Source of the DNA: Staphylococcus borealis
GTDB taxonomy: Bacteria; Bacillota; Bacilli; Staphylococcales; Staphylococcaceae
Direction of reading: 5' to 3'
DNA length: 64,000 nt
NCBI RefSeq assembly: GCF_001224225.1
Contig: NZ_CUEE01000005.1
Location: 124,001-188,000 of the forward strand
In this document: piece after piece, positions 46,946 through 55,042 of the stretch
How positions within the stretch are numbered: the first letter of the stretch is position 1
Layout of the letters: the number at the start of each line of letters is the position of its first letter
Notes under the pieces: model-generated
What the model saw: only the letters and a program-made list of their open reading frames with translations
Told to the model about the DNA's origin: nothing
Database searches by the model: none
Made by a program: the position numbers and the translations under genes

Positions 46946-47809
46946 TTGGATAAATCAACTCGTATACTAAATATTTTAACTTTGCTTCTTAAAGGTTATG
47001 TTGTTACGCAACAAGACTTAAATCAATTCACTGATGTAAGTAAAAAGTCAATTCAACGTGATATTAATACGATTAACACTTTCTTTTATGAAAATGAGTT
47101 TTGGAATCCTAGTAATACTAGAGTCGTTTATAATCATCAATTGGCAGGATACGAACTTAAGCAGGATACTCAAAGTAAACACAGTTTGGGCATTCTGAGT
47201 CTGCTCATTAAACTTCAAAGCTTAACGCCTATATTGCATCACGATATTCATAAATTTTTACTTAGTTCAATTACTTCAATGAAAGTTTCAGATAAACATG
47301 TTTTAATGAGTACGTTACATCAATTTAAAATCAGACAAGAATTATTGCCTGGGAAACATCTCATGCTCCTCCAAAAAGCAATCGTGAATAAAGAAATTGT
47401 TCGCATTGAACTTCAAGATAAAAAGATAGTGGTTAAACCATTATCTATCTTGTATATGCATTATGACTATTGGTTTACATATGAAGAGGATCATGAAATT
47501 GAGACGATTCTTCTTCGAGATATTCTGTCTGTTAAGATTTTAAATTTAAAATTTAAGAAAGATGGCACATGTAATCCTGTGTTATTCCAAATTCACACAC
47601 ACTTTTGGAACCAATTCCAACAACAGTTTTCAATTAAGGAAGTCGTTGAACACAGCGAAGATAGTATCACAGTATGGGTGAATTGTACGCGTTTCGATGC
47701 GTACTATATCGCTTATCAATTAGCGCCACATGCTAAGATTCTGAAACCACAGTCATATATTGATAGTTTTATAGAAAGATTAGATGAGATCAAAGGTATT
47801 TATAAATAA
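46946..47809 (+). CDS. WYL-domain-type transcriptional regulator (YafY/DeoR-like HTH)
   Basis: The 287-residue protein starts with an HTH like that of YafY/DeoR regulators (RILNILTLLLKGYVVTQQDLNQFTDVSKKSIQRDINTIN, residues 5-43) and has a middle and C-terminal part resembling a WYL effector domain (VVKPLSILYMHYDYWFTYEED). The start is TTG, 8 bases after AAAGGGGA. It is divergent from rbsR, but any role in the ribose genes is unproven. A STAR repeat lies downstream. Confidence 0.75.
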   Translation: MDKSTRILNILTLLLKGYVVTQQDLNQFTDVSKKSIQRDINTINTFFYENEFWNPSNTRVVYNHQLAGYELKQDTQSKHSLGILSLLIKLQSLTPILHHDIHKFLLSSITSMKVSDKHVLMSTLHQFKIRQELLPGKHLMLLQKAIVNKEIVRIELQDKKIVVKPLSILYMHYDYWFTYEEDHEIETILLRDILSVKILNLKFKKDGTCNPVLFQIHTHFWNQFQQQFSIKEVVEHSEDSITVWVNCTRFDAYYIAYQLAPHAKILKPQSYIDSFIERLDEIKGIYK

Positions 47810-47926
47810 TGAAAGTGTTCGTAAAGTAGTTCATAGATAGATTTCGCTTGCTTAAGTTATTTCGCTTTCCTGTGGGAAAGGCTCTAAAGCAGTTCTTTGA
47901 TTTTAATCATTAGAACTACTTGAGGT

Positions 47927-48186
47927 TGGGACATAAATAATATAATAATGCTATTTTGCAAATTCGCAGTAGCTGACTGAACTGAAAATACGCTTAAATC
48001 AAGCTTTTTTCAGTTCTAGTCATCCTTGCGGGGGTCGGGGCCCCAGCAAAGAGAATTTCATCAAGAAATTCTACAAGCAAAGCAAGCTGGGAGTCGGGGC
48101 CCCAACACAAAAAATCACGAAAGTGATTTTACAAGCTAAGCAAGTTGGGGTTACGACGAATTTAAAAAGAATTCTGTCCCACTCCC
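47927..48186 (+). repeat. STAR-type intergenic repeat with two GGGGCCCC units
   Basis: It starts TGGGACATAAATAATATAAT and ends GAATTCTGTCCCACTCCC. Two GTCGGGGCCCC units are separated by a GAATTTC...GAAATTC hairpin spacer, and the last spacer is the AAAATCACGAAAGTGATTTT type. It lies between convergent genes, 118 bases past the stop at 47809. Confidence 0.9.
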
Positions 48187-48248
48187 TCCTTTTCCCCAGC
48201 AAAGAGATATTCGTAATTCAACTATGTATCTCCAAATTACAATAAATT

Positions 48249-48300
48249 AGGCACTTCGTTAATTTAGTAAACATCACTAAGCTAAATTAACGAGGTGCCT
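48249..48300. terminator. Bidirectional terminator between STAR repeat and lipoprotein gene
   Basis: AGGCACTTCGTTAATTTAG (48249 on) pairs with CTAAATTAACGAGGTGCCT (ending 48300), a near-perfect 19-base stem with AT-rich tails. It lies 22 bases past the lipoprotein stop. Confidence 0.85.
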
Positions 48301-48321
48301 TATATTGTTTATTTTAAAGAT

Positions 48322-49668
48322 TTATTCTTCTTCACCGTTTTCATCATATTTCGTAACGCTTCCATCTGAGGTTACAATATATGATCCAGCTAATTCACCA
48401 TTTTTATCAGTAAATGAGAATCCCCAATCGCCGTCAGAATTTTTTTCTGGTTCTTTATAAGTGTATGTGTCTGTATCTAAGGTATGCCCTTCGTATGCTT
48501 CGACTTTATCAATCACATTATCGCGTGTCACCGTTTCATCACTTGAACTATTATCAGAGTTTTCTGAGCTACTGTCATCTGAATTTGAACTATCATAATG
48601 TTCAGGTTGTCTAGGCGTATCAGATGTAATGTAACTTGCTACCTTTTCAATTTCTGAATCTGACGCGTTCTTCATCTTCTTCGTTTGACCATTATTCAAA
48701 ATTCGAGCTGTTTCTTGTTTAGAGTAGCCATCTTCAGTCCAACGATGGTCTTGGAAATGACTTGGCACATCATAAAATGTGACTGTCCCATCATTATTAT
48801 CTTTAAACGTAATGTGACCAAGTGCTGTAACAGATGGACTTAATACAATAGTTCCCTCCGGATACACTTCTGACGCATCTTCATTATATGGATTAATCGG
48901 TTCACCGGACATATCTACAGGTTCATACGTATGGTCTTCTCCATTAAATATTTCATCCGCATCATTTCGTGCTGTCAGCCATATTTTAGCAAAGTATTCT
49001 TTCGTATTTTTATCATTACTGTCGGCCGAATGCGTACTATTAGAACCGCCACTAATCGAAATTTGTTTTGCCACTTTCTTATAATCTGAATCCTTACCAT
49101 ACTTTCGATATAACGCATTTAAATCAAGCTCGTACCCTAAGTCGGATTGAATAAATTGTTGATATTTACCTGGACTTTGCGTACCTATTACTGCTACTTT
49201 ATCATCACTCACACCGATTAACGTCGCAAAGGATCCTTTGCCAGGTGAAGCACTATAAAATGTCATCCCTTCTGGTGCGTCTTCAACGGCTTCTCCAGTT
49301 GCTTGTAACTCGTATTTATCTATACTTTGTTGCCTTTTCCCAGTATTACTATTTTCAATGTATGAATGACGCTTTAAATCATTGGCAGTTATCGCTATAT
49401 TAGACACACGGTCATCACTTAGCGCTAATGCGACTTTCTCAGCTTGATTTAAATCTTTAACACTGTTTACTGAATTCGCATCATTATTTTTCTTATTATT
49501 AGTACTATTATCAGATTTCGAATTACTATCTTTATTCGATTTATCCGTTTGTGATGACGTGTTCTTATCATCGGATGAGCCATTTCCTAGTCCTAAGTCA
49601 CTTAAACTACAGCCGGCTAACAGCATTGTCCCCGTTATTGCACCAATCATTAAATACTGTTTCTTCAT
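48322..49668 (-). CDS. Large lipoprotein, copy C of the three-member family with extra domains
   Basis: The 448-residue lipoprotein has the signal MLLAGCS (lipid Cys about residue 20), a long S/N/K linker, and a family domain matching copies A and B: EKVALALSDDRVSNIAITANDLK, DAPEGMTFYSASPGKGSF and LIGVSDDKVAVIG. The next region (residues about 215-340) with DVPSHFQDHRWTEDGYSKQET is not in A or B. A second S/D linker and a C-terminal beta unit (WGFSFTDKNGELAGSYIV) resemble the C-terminal unit of copy A. Function unknown. Confidence 0.8.
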   Translation of the reverse strand: MKKQYLMIGAITGTMLLAGCSLSDLGLGNGSSDDKNTSSQTDKSNKDSNSKSDNSTNNKKNNDANSVNSVKDLNQAEKVALALSDDRVSNIAITANDLKRHSYIENSNTGKRQQSIDKYELQATGEAVEDAPEGMTFYSASPGKGSFATLIGVSDDKVAVIGTQSPGKYQQFIQSDLGYELDLNALYRKYGKDSDYKKVAKQISISGGSNSTHSADSNDKNTKEYFAKIWLTARNDADEIFNGEDHTYEPVDMSGEPINPYNEDASEVYPEGTIVLSPSVTALGHITFKDNNDGTVTFYDVPSHFQDHRWTEDGYSKQETARILNNGQTKKMKNASDSEIEKVASYITSDTPRQPEHYDSSNSDDSSSENSDNSSSDETVTRDNVIDKVEAYEGHTLDTDTYTYKEPEKNSDGDWGFSFTDKNGELAGSYIVTSDGSVTKYDENGEEE

Positions 49669-49738
49669 TTCTCTCCACCCTTTATTCCCTTTGTAAGATA
49701 AATTGCGAAACGCTTGTTATTCTATTTATTCAATCCAA

Positions 49739-50602
49739 TTACTTAATATGTTGACGGACAAATTTACCAGCGTACCCTTTAAATGACTCTCCGCCAGCCA
49801 TTTCTTGCTTACCATACAAATCAGTTGCGGTACCACCTAAATTATGGCCATACGTTCTCATACCGTACATTGTATTATATTTACTATTTAACATCGGTGA
49901 ACCAGACGCACCTGATCTGAAAAAGTCTTTCGTTTGAATTTCGGTGCCGTTAGGAGAAAATTGTGTAACACGTAATTTACTGTAATATGGTTTCGTGTTG
50001 TCTTCGTTTATTTTTGAGTAACCTAAAGAATATAATGGTGTATTAAATTTCAATTTTTTAATTTCTGAATCTGTCGCAATACGTATCGGTTTAGCATACT
50101 TCGACATATTTTCTTTTGTATGGACGATGGCAATATCATACTGCGGTACTTTAATCACTTCACTCGCATGAAAAGTATAAGGTATTGATTTACCATTACG
50201 ATTCAATTGAAATTTAATATATTTTGGTGCTGCGGCTTTACCATATTGATCATCAATAACATGCCCATTTGTGACAAAAGTATGCGCACCAATAACCGTG
50301 CCAGTACCCATTGAGTCTTGTCCTTTATATTTTGGAATCCCCACCTTCCAACCGTTTAGATTCGACACACGACCAATAGATTTTAAATTGCTTTTAGATG
50401 CATTTGGATAATATTGGTTAGAAATTGAACTTTTAGCAATTTTTTTAGCTTTTAAATACCCTGAATACTCACCTGCATGTGTGCCATCATAGTAATAATT
50501 ACCAACAGCCTGCGCTTCCTCATGATGTCCAGCATAACCAAACATCGATGCTCCAATCACTACACTAGCAATAAACGTTTTACCAACTTTTGTTTTCCAC
50601 AT
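49739..50602 (-). CDS. Secreted V8-like (S1B) serine protease
   Basis: The 287-residue protein has a signal peptide (to about residue 32, SMFGYAGHHEEAQA) and a trypsin-like S1B domain with triad His114 (TNGHVID), Asp156 (QYDIAIV) and Ser235 (SGASGSPM). The family includes V8/glutamyl endopeptidase, Spl proteases and exfoliative toxins. At the position of the V8 specificity loop IHWGG, this protein has MRTYGHN, so glutamate specificity is doubtful. GAGGAG precedes the ATG. No propeptide or staphostatin gene is seen. Confidence 0.85.
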   Translation of the reverse strand: MWKTKVGKTFIASVVIGASMFGYAGHHEEAQAVGNYYYDGTHAGEYSGYLKAKKIAKSSISNQYYPNASKSNLKSIGRVSNLNGWKVGIPKYKGQDSMGTGTVIGAHTFVTNGHVIDDQYGKAAAPKYIKFQLNRNGKSIPYTFHASEVIKVPQYDIAIVHTKENMSKYAKPIRIATDSEIKKLKFNTPLYSLGYSKINEDNTKPYYSKLRVTQFSPNGTEIQTKDFFRSGASGSPMLNSKYNTMYGMRTYGHNLGGTATDLYGKQEMAGGESFKGYAGKFVRQHIK

Positions 50603-50780
50603 ATTATTCTCCTCAATACCTTTCTTTTATATAGTTATGTCACGACATACATCGCTCAATATAATCATTTTTCAATATTATTATATGATATTAGTAGGAC
50701 AATATACGTCTTTAGACGTATTAATTAATAAAACTTTAGACTTATTTTTTAATTTAATAACAAAAACAAAGTATTTTTTG

Positions 50781-50809
50781 TTTACAAAATAAATTGATAG
50801 AGGTAAAAT
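50781..50809 (+). promoter_or_regulatory. Promoter of the tRNA-Ser-like RNA
   Basis: -35 TTTACA (50781-50786) and -10 TAAAAT (50804-50809) are 17 bases apart, and the RNA-like sequence begins 29 bases after the -10. Confidence 0.65.
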
Positions 50810-50837
50810 GTAAAACATATTAAAAAAATATATTTAT

Positions 50838-50927
50838 GGAGGGGTACTCAAGCCTGGCTAAAGAGGCCAATCATTTATGGTTGGTAGGAGCTTTTTGCTC
50901 GCGTTGGTTCAAATCCTTCCCTCTCCG
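50838..50927 (+). tRNA. Atypical tRNA-Ser-like RNA (probably not a normal tRNA)
   Basis: The 90-base sequence has a serine-type body: acceptor GGAGGGG with CCTCTCC (one G-U pair), D-arm TACTCAAGCCTGGCTAAAGAG, long variable arm GAGC-TTTTT-GCTC, T-loop TTCAAAT, discriminator G. It is faulty in three ways: the anticodon loop is 8 bases (CATTTATG) after stem CCAAT/GTTGG, the T-stem GTTGG/CCTTC has two U-U mismatches, and no CCA is encoded. It has its own promoter and terminator. It could be a pseudo-tRNA or an RNA with another role. With one extra 5' loop base the anticodon would read TTA. Confidence 0.65.
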
Positions 50928-50935
50928 CTATTTCT

Positions 50936-50968
50936 AGACTGGAACGATGATCGTTTCAGTCTTTTTTT
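50936..50968 (+). terminator. Intrinsic terminator of the tRNA-like RNA
   Basis: AGACTGGAACGA (50936 on) pairs with TCGTTTCAGTCT (ending 50962), followed by seven T. Confidence 0.9.
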
Positions 50969-51011
50969 TATGGTTTACGTCTTAAACGCTACGCTTATAT
51001 ATTGGCATGAG

Positions 51012-51041
51012 TTGACAATTATCTGTGCGCAAGGTTACTAT
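51012..51041 (+). promoter_or_regulatory. Candidate promoter of the peptide-lipase-peptide operon
   Basis: -35 TTGACA (51012-51017), 18-base spacer, -10 TACTAT (51036-51041). The first peptide gene starts 116 bases downstream, leaving a leader with a cre-like site. Confidence 0.6.
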
Positions 51042-51117
51042 TTGTTTAAATTACTTTGAAAGAGATACGTTTCTCCACTTGAACTGTCCTTATCAATACA
51101 TATTTTTTATCTAGTTC

Positions 51118-51131
51118 TGCAAACGCTTTCT
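51118..51131 (+). promoter_or_regulatory. cre-like site in the leader of the lipase operon
   Basis: TGCAAACGCTTTCT matches the CcpA-site consensus with one mismatch (third base). It lies between the candidate promoter and the first peptide gene, consistent with roadblock repression by glucose. Confidence 0.45.
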
Positions 51132-51156
51132 CTTTTCAAAAGAAAGGAAGGTCATT

Positions 51157-51231
51157 ATGGAAGAAATTAAGGCGATATTTAGCAAATTGTTTGAATTCTT
51201 ACCACGTGTAATTATTAATTTATTTATCTAA
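51157..51231 (+). CDS. 24-residue amphipathic peptide upstream of the lipase (PSM-like)
   Basis: A tiny open frame with a textbook ribosome site (AAAGGAAGG, 5 bases before ATG). The product begins MEEIKAIFSKLF and ends in a hydrophobic run after Pro16 (RVIINLFI). Net charge is about zero, and hydrophobic residues fall every 3-4 positions, like an amphipathic helix. Size, lack of signal peptide and formyl-Met start suit phenol-soluble-modulin-like or leaderless bacteriocin peptides, but I know no exact match. It precedes the lipase by 54 bases in the same direction. Confidence 0.6.
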   Translation: MEEIKAIFSKLFEFLPRVIINLFI

Positions 51232-51285
51232 CATGGATTCATTGATTTACATTTTCAAAAATTAAATAAAATAGAGGTGCTGTTT

Positions 51286-53502
51286 ATGAAAACAAGAGAG
51301 AACCGATTTAGTATTCGTAAATTAAGCGTAGGTGCGTCATCAATTGTAGTAGCGACTTTGCTATTCATGGGAGGTGGCTCAGCACAGGCAGCCGAGAAAC
51401 AACAGGAAGTGGGAACTCCTGATACGGCGTCAGCACAATCTATTGGGGATAATGACACACCAGAGGCTCAAAAGGGACAAGTTCAATCCGTTGCACAAGC
51501 AAAGCACGATGTGTCTCAAATTAAAAATGAAAATAAAAATCAAACAAGCTTACATAATGAACTTCATCAAACGGATGCATCTAAGGATCATGTTTCTTCC
51601 AACGAGACGCATCAACCTTCTACTGAAGAATCTGAGAAGTCAGATTCAAATACAGACAATCAACAAACAGAAGTGACATCAACTTCTCAACAAACACATT
51701 CAACTGAAACACCAACTTCTAAAACAACTACTAACGAAGTCACATCAACAGAACACGCAGCATCATTAGAGCAAGATGAACAATCTTTACAATCATCTGA
51801 ACCATCATCGAAGACGGATGATTCAACTAAGAAAGTGACACCACATACTGAATCACAAGTTAACCAAACATCTGAAACTAAACAAGCGGACTTAAATCAA
51901 CCACATTCAAATACTGTTAAATCTAAGGATACAAGTGTGTCTTCAAATGACGTACATTCGAGCAAGAGTGGCGTAACTGAACAACAACAGTCAACGCAAT
52001 CCACTCAATCCAAAGGCGACAATCAGCAAGCGCCATCACCACTAAAAGATAACCATCAAAGCGAGGCACTTAAAGCAACCACACCGTCACAGCAACAAAC
52101 GATAACTAAAAAAGAAGAAACGACAACTCAAGCATCACAAGATCTCAACACAGAAAAGGGCGATCATGCTAACATTTCTATTGATGCGCAAACTAACCCT
52201 TTCAATAACGACAACCCTTCTAAGGAAGATAAAGATGCACAATCAGGGTTAAATACACTTAAAAATAATTCAGTCGCAACAACCAATACGCAATCTAAAT
52301 CTCAAGCGGCAAGTGGCACAAAAGATCAAACCAATAAAGTTGCGAAACAAGCTCAGTATAAAAACCAAGATCCTATTATTTTAGTTCACGGCTTTAGTGG
52401 TTTTACTGATGATATAAGCCCATCTGTATTAGCACATTATTGGGGTGGCGATAAATTAAACATTCGCCAAGATTTAGAAGAAAACGGTTATGAATCTTAT
52501 GAAGCAAGTATTAGTGCATTTGGTAGTAACTACGATCGTGCCGTTGAACTTTATTACTATATTAAAGGTGGAACGGTTGATTATGGGGCTGCACACGCTG
52601 CCAAATATGGTCATGAGCGTTACGGCAAAACATACGAAGGTGTCTATAAAGATTGGCAACCAGGCCAAAAAGTCCATCTAGTCGGACATAGTATGGGTGG
52701 TCAGACCATTCGTCAATTAGAGGCATTATTAAGAAATGGTAATCCAGAAGAACAGGAATACCAACGTGTTCATGGTGGTGAAATTTCACCATTATACCAA
52801 GGTCAACACGACAATATGATTTCTTCCATAACAACGCTTGGTACGCCACATAACGGCACACATGCATCAGATTTATTAGGTAACGAGGCACTTATTCGTC
52901 AAATTGTCTTTGACGCAGGAAAAGTACTCGGCAATAAAGATTCACGCGTAGACTTCGGTCTGTCTCAATGGGGTCTAAAACAACAACCGAATGAATCTTA
53001 TATCGACTACGCCAAACGTGTTAAAGATTCTAAATTATGGCAAACAAAAGACAATGGCTTTTATGATTTAACACGTGAAGGCGCGACAAATCTTAATCGC
53101 CAAACATCTTTAAATCCAAATATTGTATATAAAACATACACTGGTGAATCAACACATGCATCATTATTCGGACGTCAAAAATCAGATTTAAATTTATATT
53201 TCCCGTTCACCCTTACTGCTAATGTGATCGGCAAAGTAGCTGAAAAAGAATGGCGAGAAAATGATGGCTTAGTGTCTGTTATTTCGTCACAACATCCATT
53301 TAATCAAGCCTTTACTCAAGCTACAGATACGAATCAAAAAGGCATTTGGCAAGTCACTCCAACGAAACACGATTGGGACCATATCGATTTTGTAGGTCAA
53401 GATAGTTCTGATACGAAGCGTACTAGAGACGAACTACAACAATTTTGGCATAGTTTAGCCGATGATTTAGTTCAAAGTGAGTCGCTAACACGTGAGGTTT
53501 AA
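51286..53502 (+). CDS. Secreted lipase with YSIRK signal and long propeptide
   Basis: The 738-residue preproenzyme of the staphylococcal lipase (GehC/GehD/Sal) family has the YSIRK signal NRFSIRKLSVGASS with cleavage near SAQA, a S/T/Q/N-rich propeptide to about residue 355, and a mature lipase starting near DPIILVHGFSGF. The nucleophile is Ser469 in GHSMGG; an Asp in NDGLVS and a His in DWDHIDF complete the triad. GAGGTG 9 bases before the ATG at 51286 rules out the GTG at 51277. It is flanked by tiny peptide genes at 51157 and 53538. Confidence 0.92.
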   Translation: MKTRENRFSIRKLSVGASSIVVATLLFMGGGSAQAAEKQQEVGTPDTASAQSIGDNDTPEAQKGQVQSVAQAKHDVSQIKNENKNQTSLHNELHQTDASKDHVSSNETHQPSTEESEKSDSNTDNQQTEVTSTSQQTHSTETPTSKTTTNEVTSTEHAASLEQDEQSLQSSEPSSKTDDSTKKVTPHTESQVNQTSETKQADLNQPHSNTVKSKDTSVSSNDVHSSKSGVTEQQQSTQSTQSKGDNQQAPSPLKDNHQSEALKATTPSQQQTITKKEETTTQASQDLNTEKGDHANISIDAQTNPFNNDNPSKEDKDAQSGLNTLKNNSVATTNTQSKSQAASGTKDQTNKVAKQAQYKNQDPIILVHGFSGFTDDISPSVLAHYWGGDKLNIRQDLEENGYESYEASISAFGSNYDRAVELYYYIKGGTVDYGAAHAAKYGHERYGKTYEGVYKDWQPGQKVHLVGHSMGGQTIRQLEALLRNGNPEEQEYQRVHGGEISPLYQGQHDNMISSITTLGTPHNGTHASDLLGNEALIRQIVFDAGKVLGNKDSRVDFGLSQWGLKQQPNESYIDYAKRVKDSKLWQTKDNGFYDLTREGATNLNRQTSLNPNIVYKTYTGESTHASLFGRQKSDLNLYFPFTLTANVIGKVAEKEWRENDGLVSVISSQHPFNQAFTQATDTNQKGIWQVTPTKHDWDHIDFVGQDSSDTKRTRDELQQFWHSLADDLVQSESLTREV

Positions 53503-53537
53503 CACATATTTCAATCTAACCGAAGGGAGGTCCTCTC

Positions 53538-53603
53538 ATGTCTGGTACTGTGCTTCAATTAATAGGTTCTTTATTTAATATTTTGAAAGTCTTATTTTCA
53601 TAA
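53538..53603 (+). CDS. 21-residue hydrophobic peptide downstream of the lipase (PSM-like)
   Basis: An open frame of 21 codons starts 35 bases past the lipase stop after a strong AAGGGAGG site. The product begins MSGTVLQLIGSLF and contains only one charged residue (Lys17), with hydrophobic residues dominating. It resembles short phenol-soluble-modulin-like peptides in size and composition. Its order after the lipase suggests one transcript peptide-lipase-peptide. Function is inferred only. Confidence 0.55.
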   Translation: MSGTVLQLIGSLFNILKVLFS

Positions 53604-53609
53604 ATAAAT

Positions 53610-53681
53610 GACAAATCAAATAAGCACTACTTATCTTAAAAAGCATTTGCTTCTTAACATAGGTGGTGCTTATCATTTGTC
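53610..53681. terminator. Long imperfect hairpin ending the lipase operon
   Basis: GACAAAT and AAGCACTAC arms (from 53610) pair with GTGGTGCTT and ATTTGTC arms (to 53681) around an inner AAGCATTTGCTT. It has no long T-run, so it is an imperfect terminator or an RNA-stabilising structure. Confidence 0.55.
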
Positions 53682-53742
53682 GTTGATTGCCATTGTACTT
53701 GAAAGGTCTCTTGTTCATCATGATTATGTTAACCAAGACTGA

Positions 53743-54033
53743 CTATTTCGCACGCGCATTCATAGATTGTACGTTACTGGAGGCATTACCTGCAGTGGAG
53801 ACGGTTACTTTATCGATTGCGCCATTTGATTGATCAACCTTGTGCTGCAATTCACTATTTAGACCTAGCAAATTATTCGCTTGCGTTTCATCGCTATTCA
53901 ACTCTTCCAAGCCATTGACAATCTCAGTCGCTAATACTTCACATGCATCGTCACTTTCAACATATACTTTTTCTTTTACAATACTTTCAATTGCTTCGAT
54001 TAATTCTGATTTTTGAATTTGAATATCAATCAT
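53743..54033 (-). CDS. Uncharacterised 96-residue helical protein
   Basis: The protein is acidic and helical (KSELIEAIESIVKEK, EVLATEIVNGLEELN), with a polar tail ending SSNVQSMNARAK. It has no signal peptide or cysteine-rich motif except one Cys (DDACEV). The size and helical build could fit a type VII secretion-like small protein, but no WXG or LXG motif is seen. GGGAG 8 bases before the ATG at 54033 supports this start over the one at 54069. It is convergent with the lipase operon. Confidence 0.6.
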   Translation of the reverse strand: MIDIQIQKSELIEAIESIVKEKVYVESDDACEVLATEIVNGLEELNSDETQANNLLGLNSELQHKVDQSNGAIDKVTVSTAGNASSNVQSMNARAK

Positions 54034-54164
54034 GACTATTACTCCCTTAAATTTTTGTTGACATATCAAAAAATTTATGTCTTTAAATTTATACCCTTTT
54101 TAAGCATAGATATTCAAAATAGTATCTATCAAACAGCCCGAATCCCCCTAAAACATCTAGCTTG

Positions 54165-54368
54165 GGAGTGGGACAGAATTCTTTTAAATTCGTCGTAACC
54201 CCAACTTGCTTAGCTTGTAAAATCACTTTCGTGATTTTTTGTGTTGGGGCCCCGCCCACCCCCGCAAGGATGATTAGAACTGAGAAAAGCTTGATTTAAG
54301 CGCCTTCTCAGTTCAGTCAGCTACTGCGAATTGGTATAATAACATCATTAAATTATTTATGTCCTAGG
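54165..54368 (-). repeat. STAR-type intergenic repeat with one GGGGCCCC unit
   Basis: Borders GAGTGGGACAGAATTC and AAATTATTTATGTCCTAG are present. The spacer is of the AAAATCAC...GTGATTTT type, and GTGTTGGGGCCCCGCCC is the core. It lies 100 bases past the stop at 54468. Confidence 0.9.
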
Positions 54369-54467
54369 CTCAAAGGCATTATACCTTAATTCAAAAGGAG
54401 AAAATACTTAAATTTTTAAATATGACAAATGTGTCATATTAATGAATATTGATATACTTTTCACTAA

Positions 54468-55004
54468 TCAATCGTCTAACTTTTTCGGCACAAAAACGGC
54501 TGCTTCGCTATCATCTGGATAGTAAAATCCATTCGGCACGGTTTGTAATTCGATTAAGCTTCCCCATGGACTTTTCACATAAACGGTACGGTTACCTTCT
54601 GTATCTTCATATTTTGTATTCGCATGAGGCTCAGATATCGACTGTCCACCAGCACACATTAACTGTTTAACAGCTTCATCAAAATGTTCTGCCTCGATAT
54701 AAAATGAAATATGCGTAAAACCAATATCCTGTAATGATTGCGCTTGACCTTGATGCGCATCTTTAAATTCAAACATTTCTATATTCGTTCCATTACCAAA
54801 GACCATCATACGTTTATGAATAATGACGGCCCCTTTTTCTAAGCCAAGTATGCGTTCAACCGTTTCTCCACCACGTGGCACGTCGTTCTTTCGTTGACTA
54901 TCATAGGCAATCTTGCCATTAAGGCCTTCCTTGAAAAAGGCTGTCGCCGCTTCGATATCAGGTACAGTCAGTCCAATATGATTAATGCCTCTATTGATAT
55001 TCAT
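54468..55004 (-). CDS. VOC-family (glyoxalase/bleomycin-resistance-like) protein
   Basis: The 178-residue protein has a single VOC domain: INHIGLTVPDIEAATAFFKEGL at the start (metal His near residue 8), HISFYIEAEHFDEAV in the middle and VYVKSPWGSLIELQTVP at the end with the last ligand Glu. The family ranges from glyoxalases to extradiol dioxygenases. Substrate unknown. GGAGTG precedes the ATG, 38 bases after the MBL-fold gene start region ends. The pair may form an operon with the upstream gene at 55708. Confidence 0.75.
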   Translation of the reverse strand: MNINRGINHIGLTVPDIEAATAFFKEGLNGKIAYDSQRKNDVPRGGETVERILGLEKGAVIIHKRMMVFGNGTNIEMFEFKDAHQGQAQSLQDIGFTHISFYIEAEHFDEAVKQLMCAGGQSISEPHANTKYEDTEGNRTVYVKSPWGSLIELQTVPNGFYYPDDSEAAVFVPKKLDD

Positions 55005-55042
55005 ATGCTATCACTCCGTTTAATAAACTATTCATATTTTGT

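Noticed and set aside
50838-50927. Normal tRNA-Ser gene
   Set aside because: The anticodon loop has 8 bases, the T-stem has two mismatches and CCA is absent, so it is listed as atypical.
51157-51231. Delta-toxin (hld) of an agr system
   Set aside because: No agrBDCA genes are adjacent, and the sequence differs from delta-toxin.
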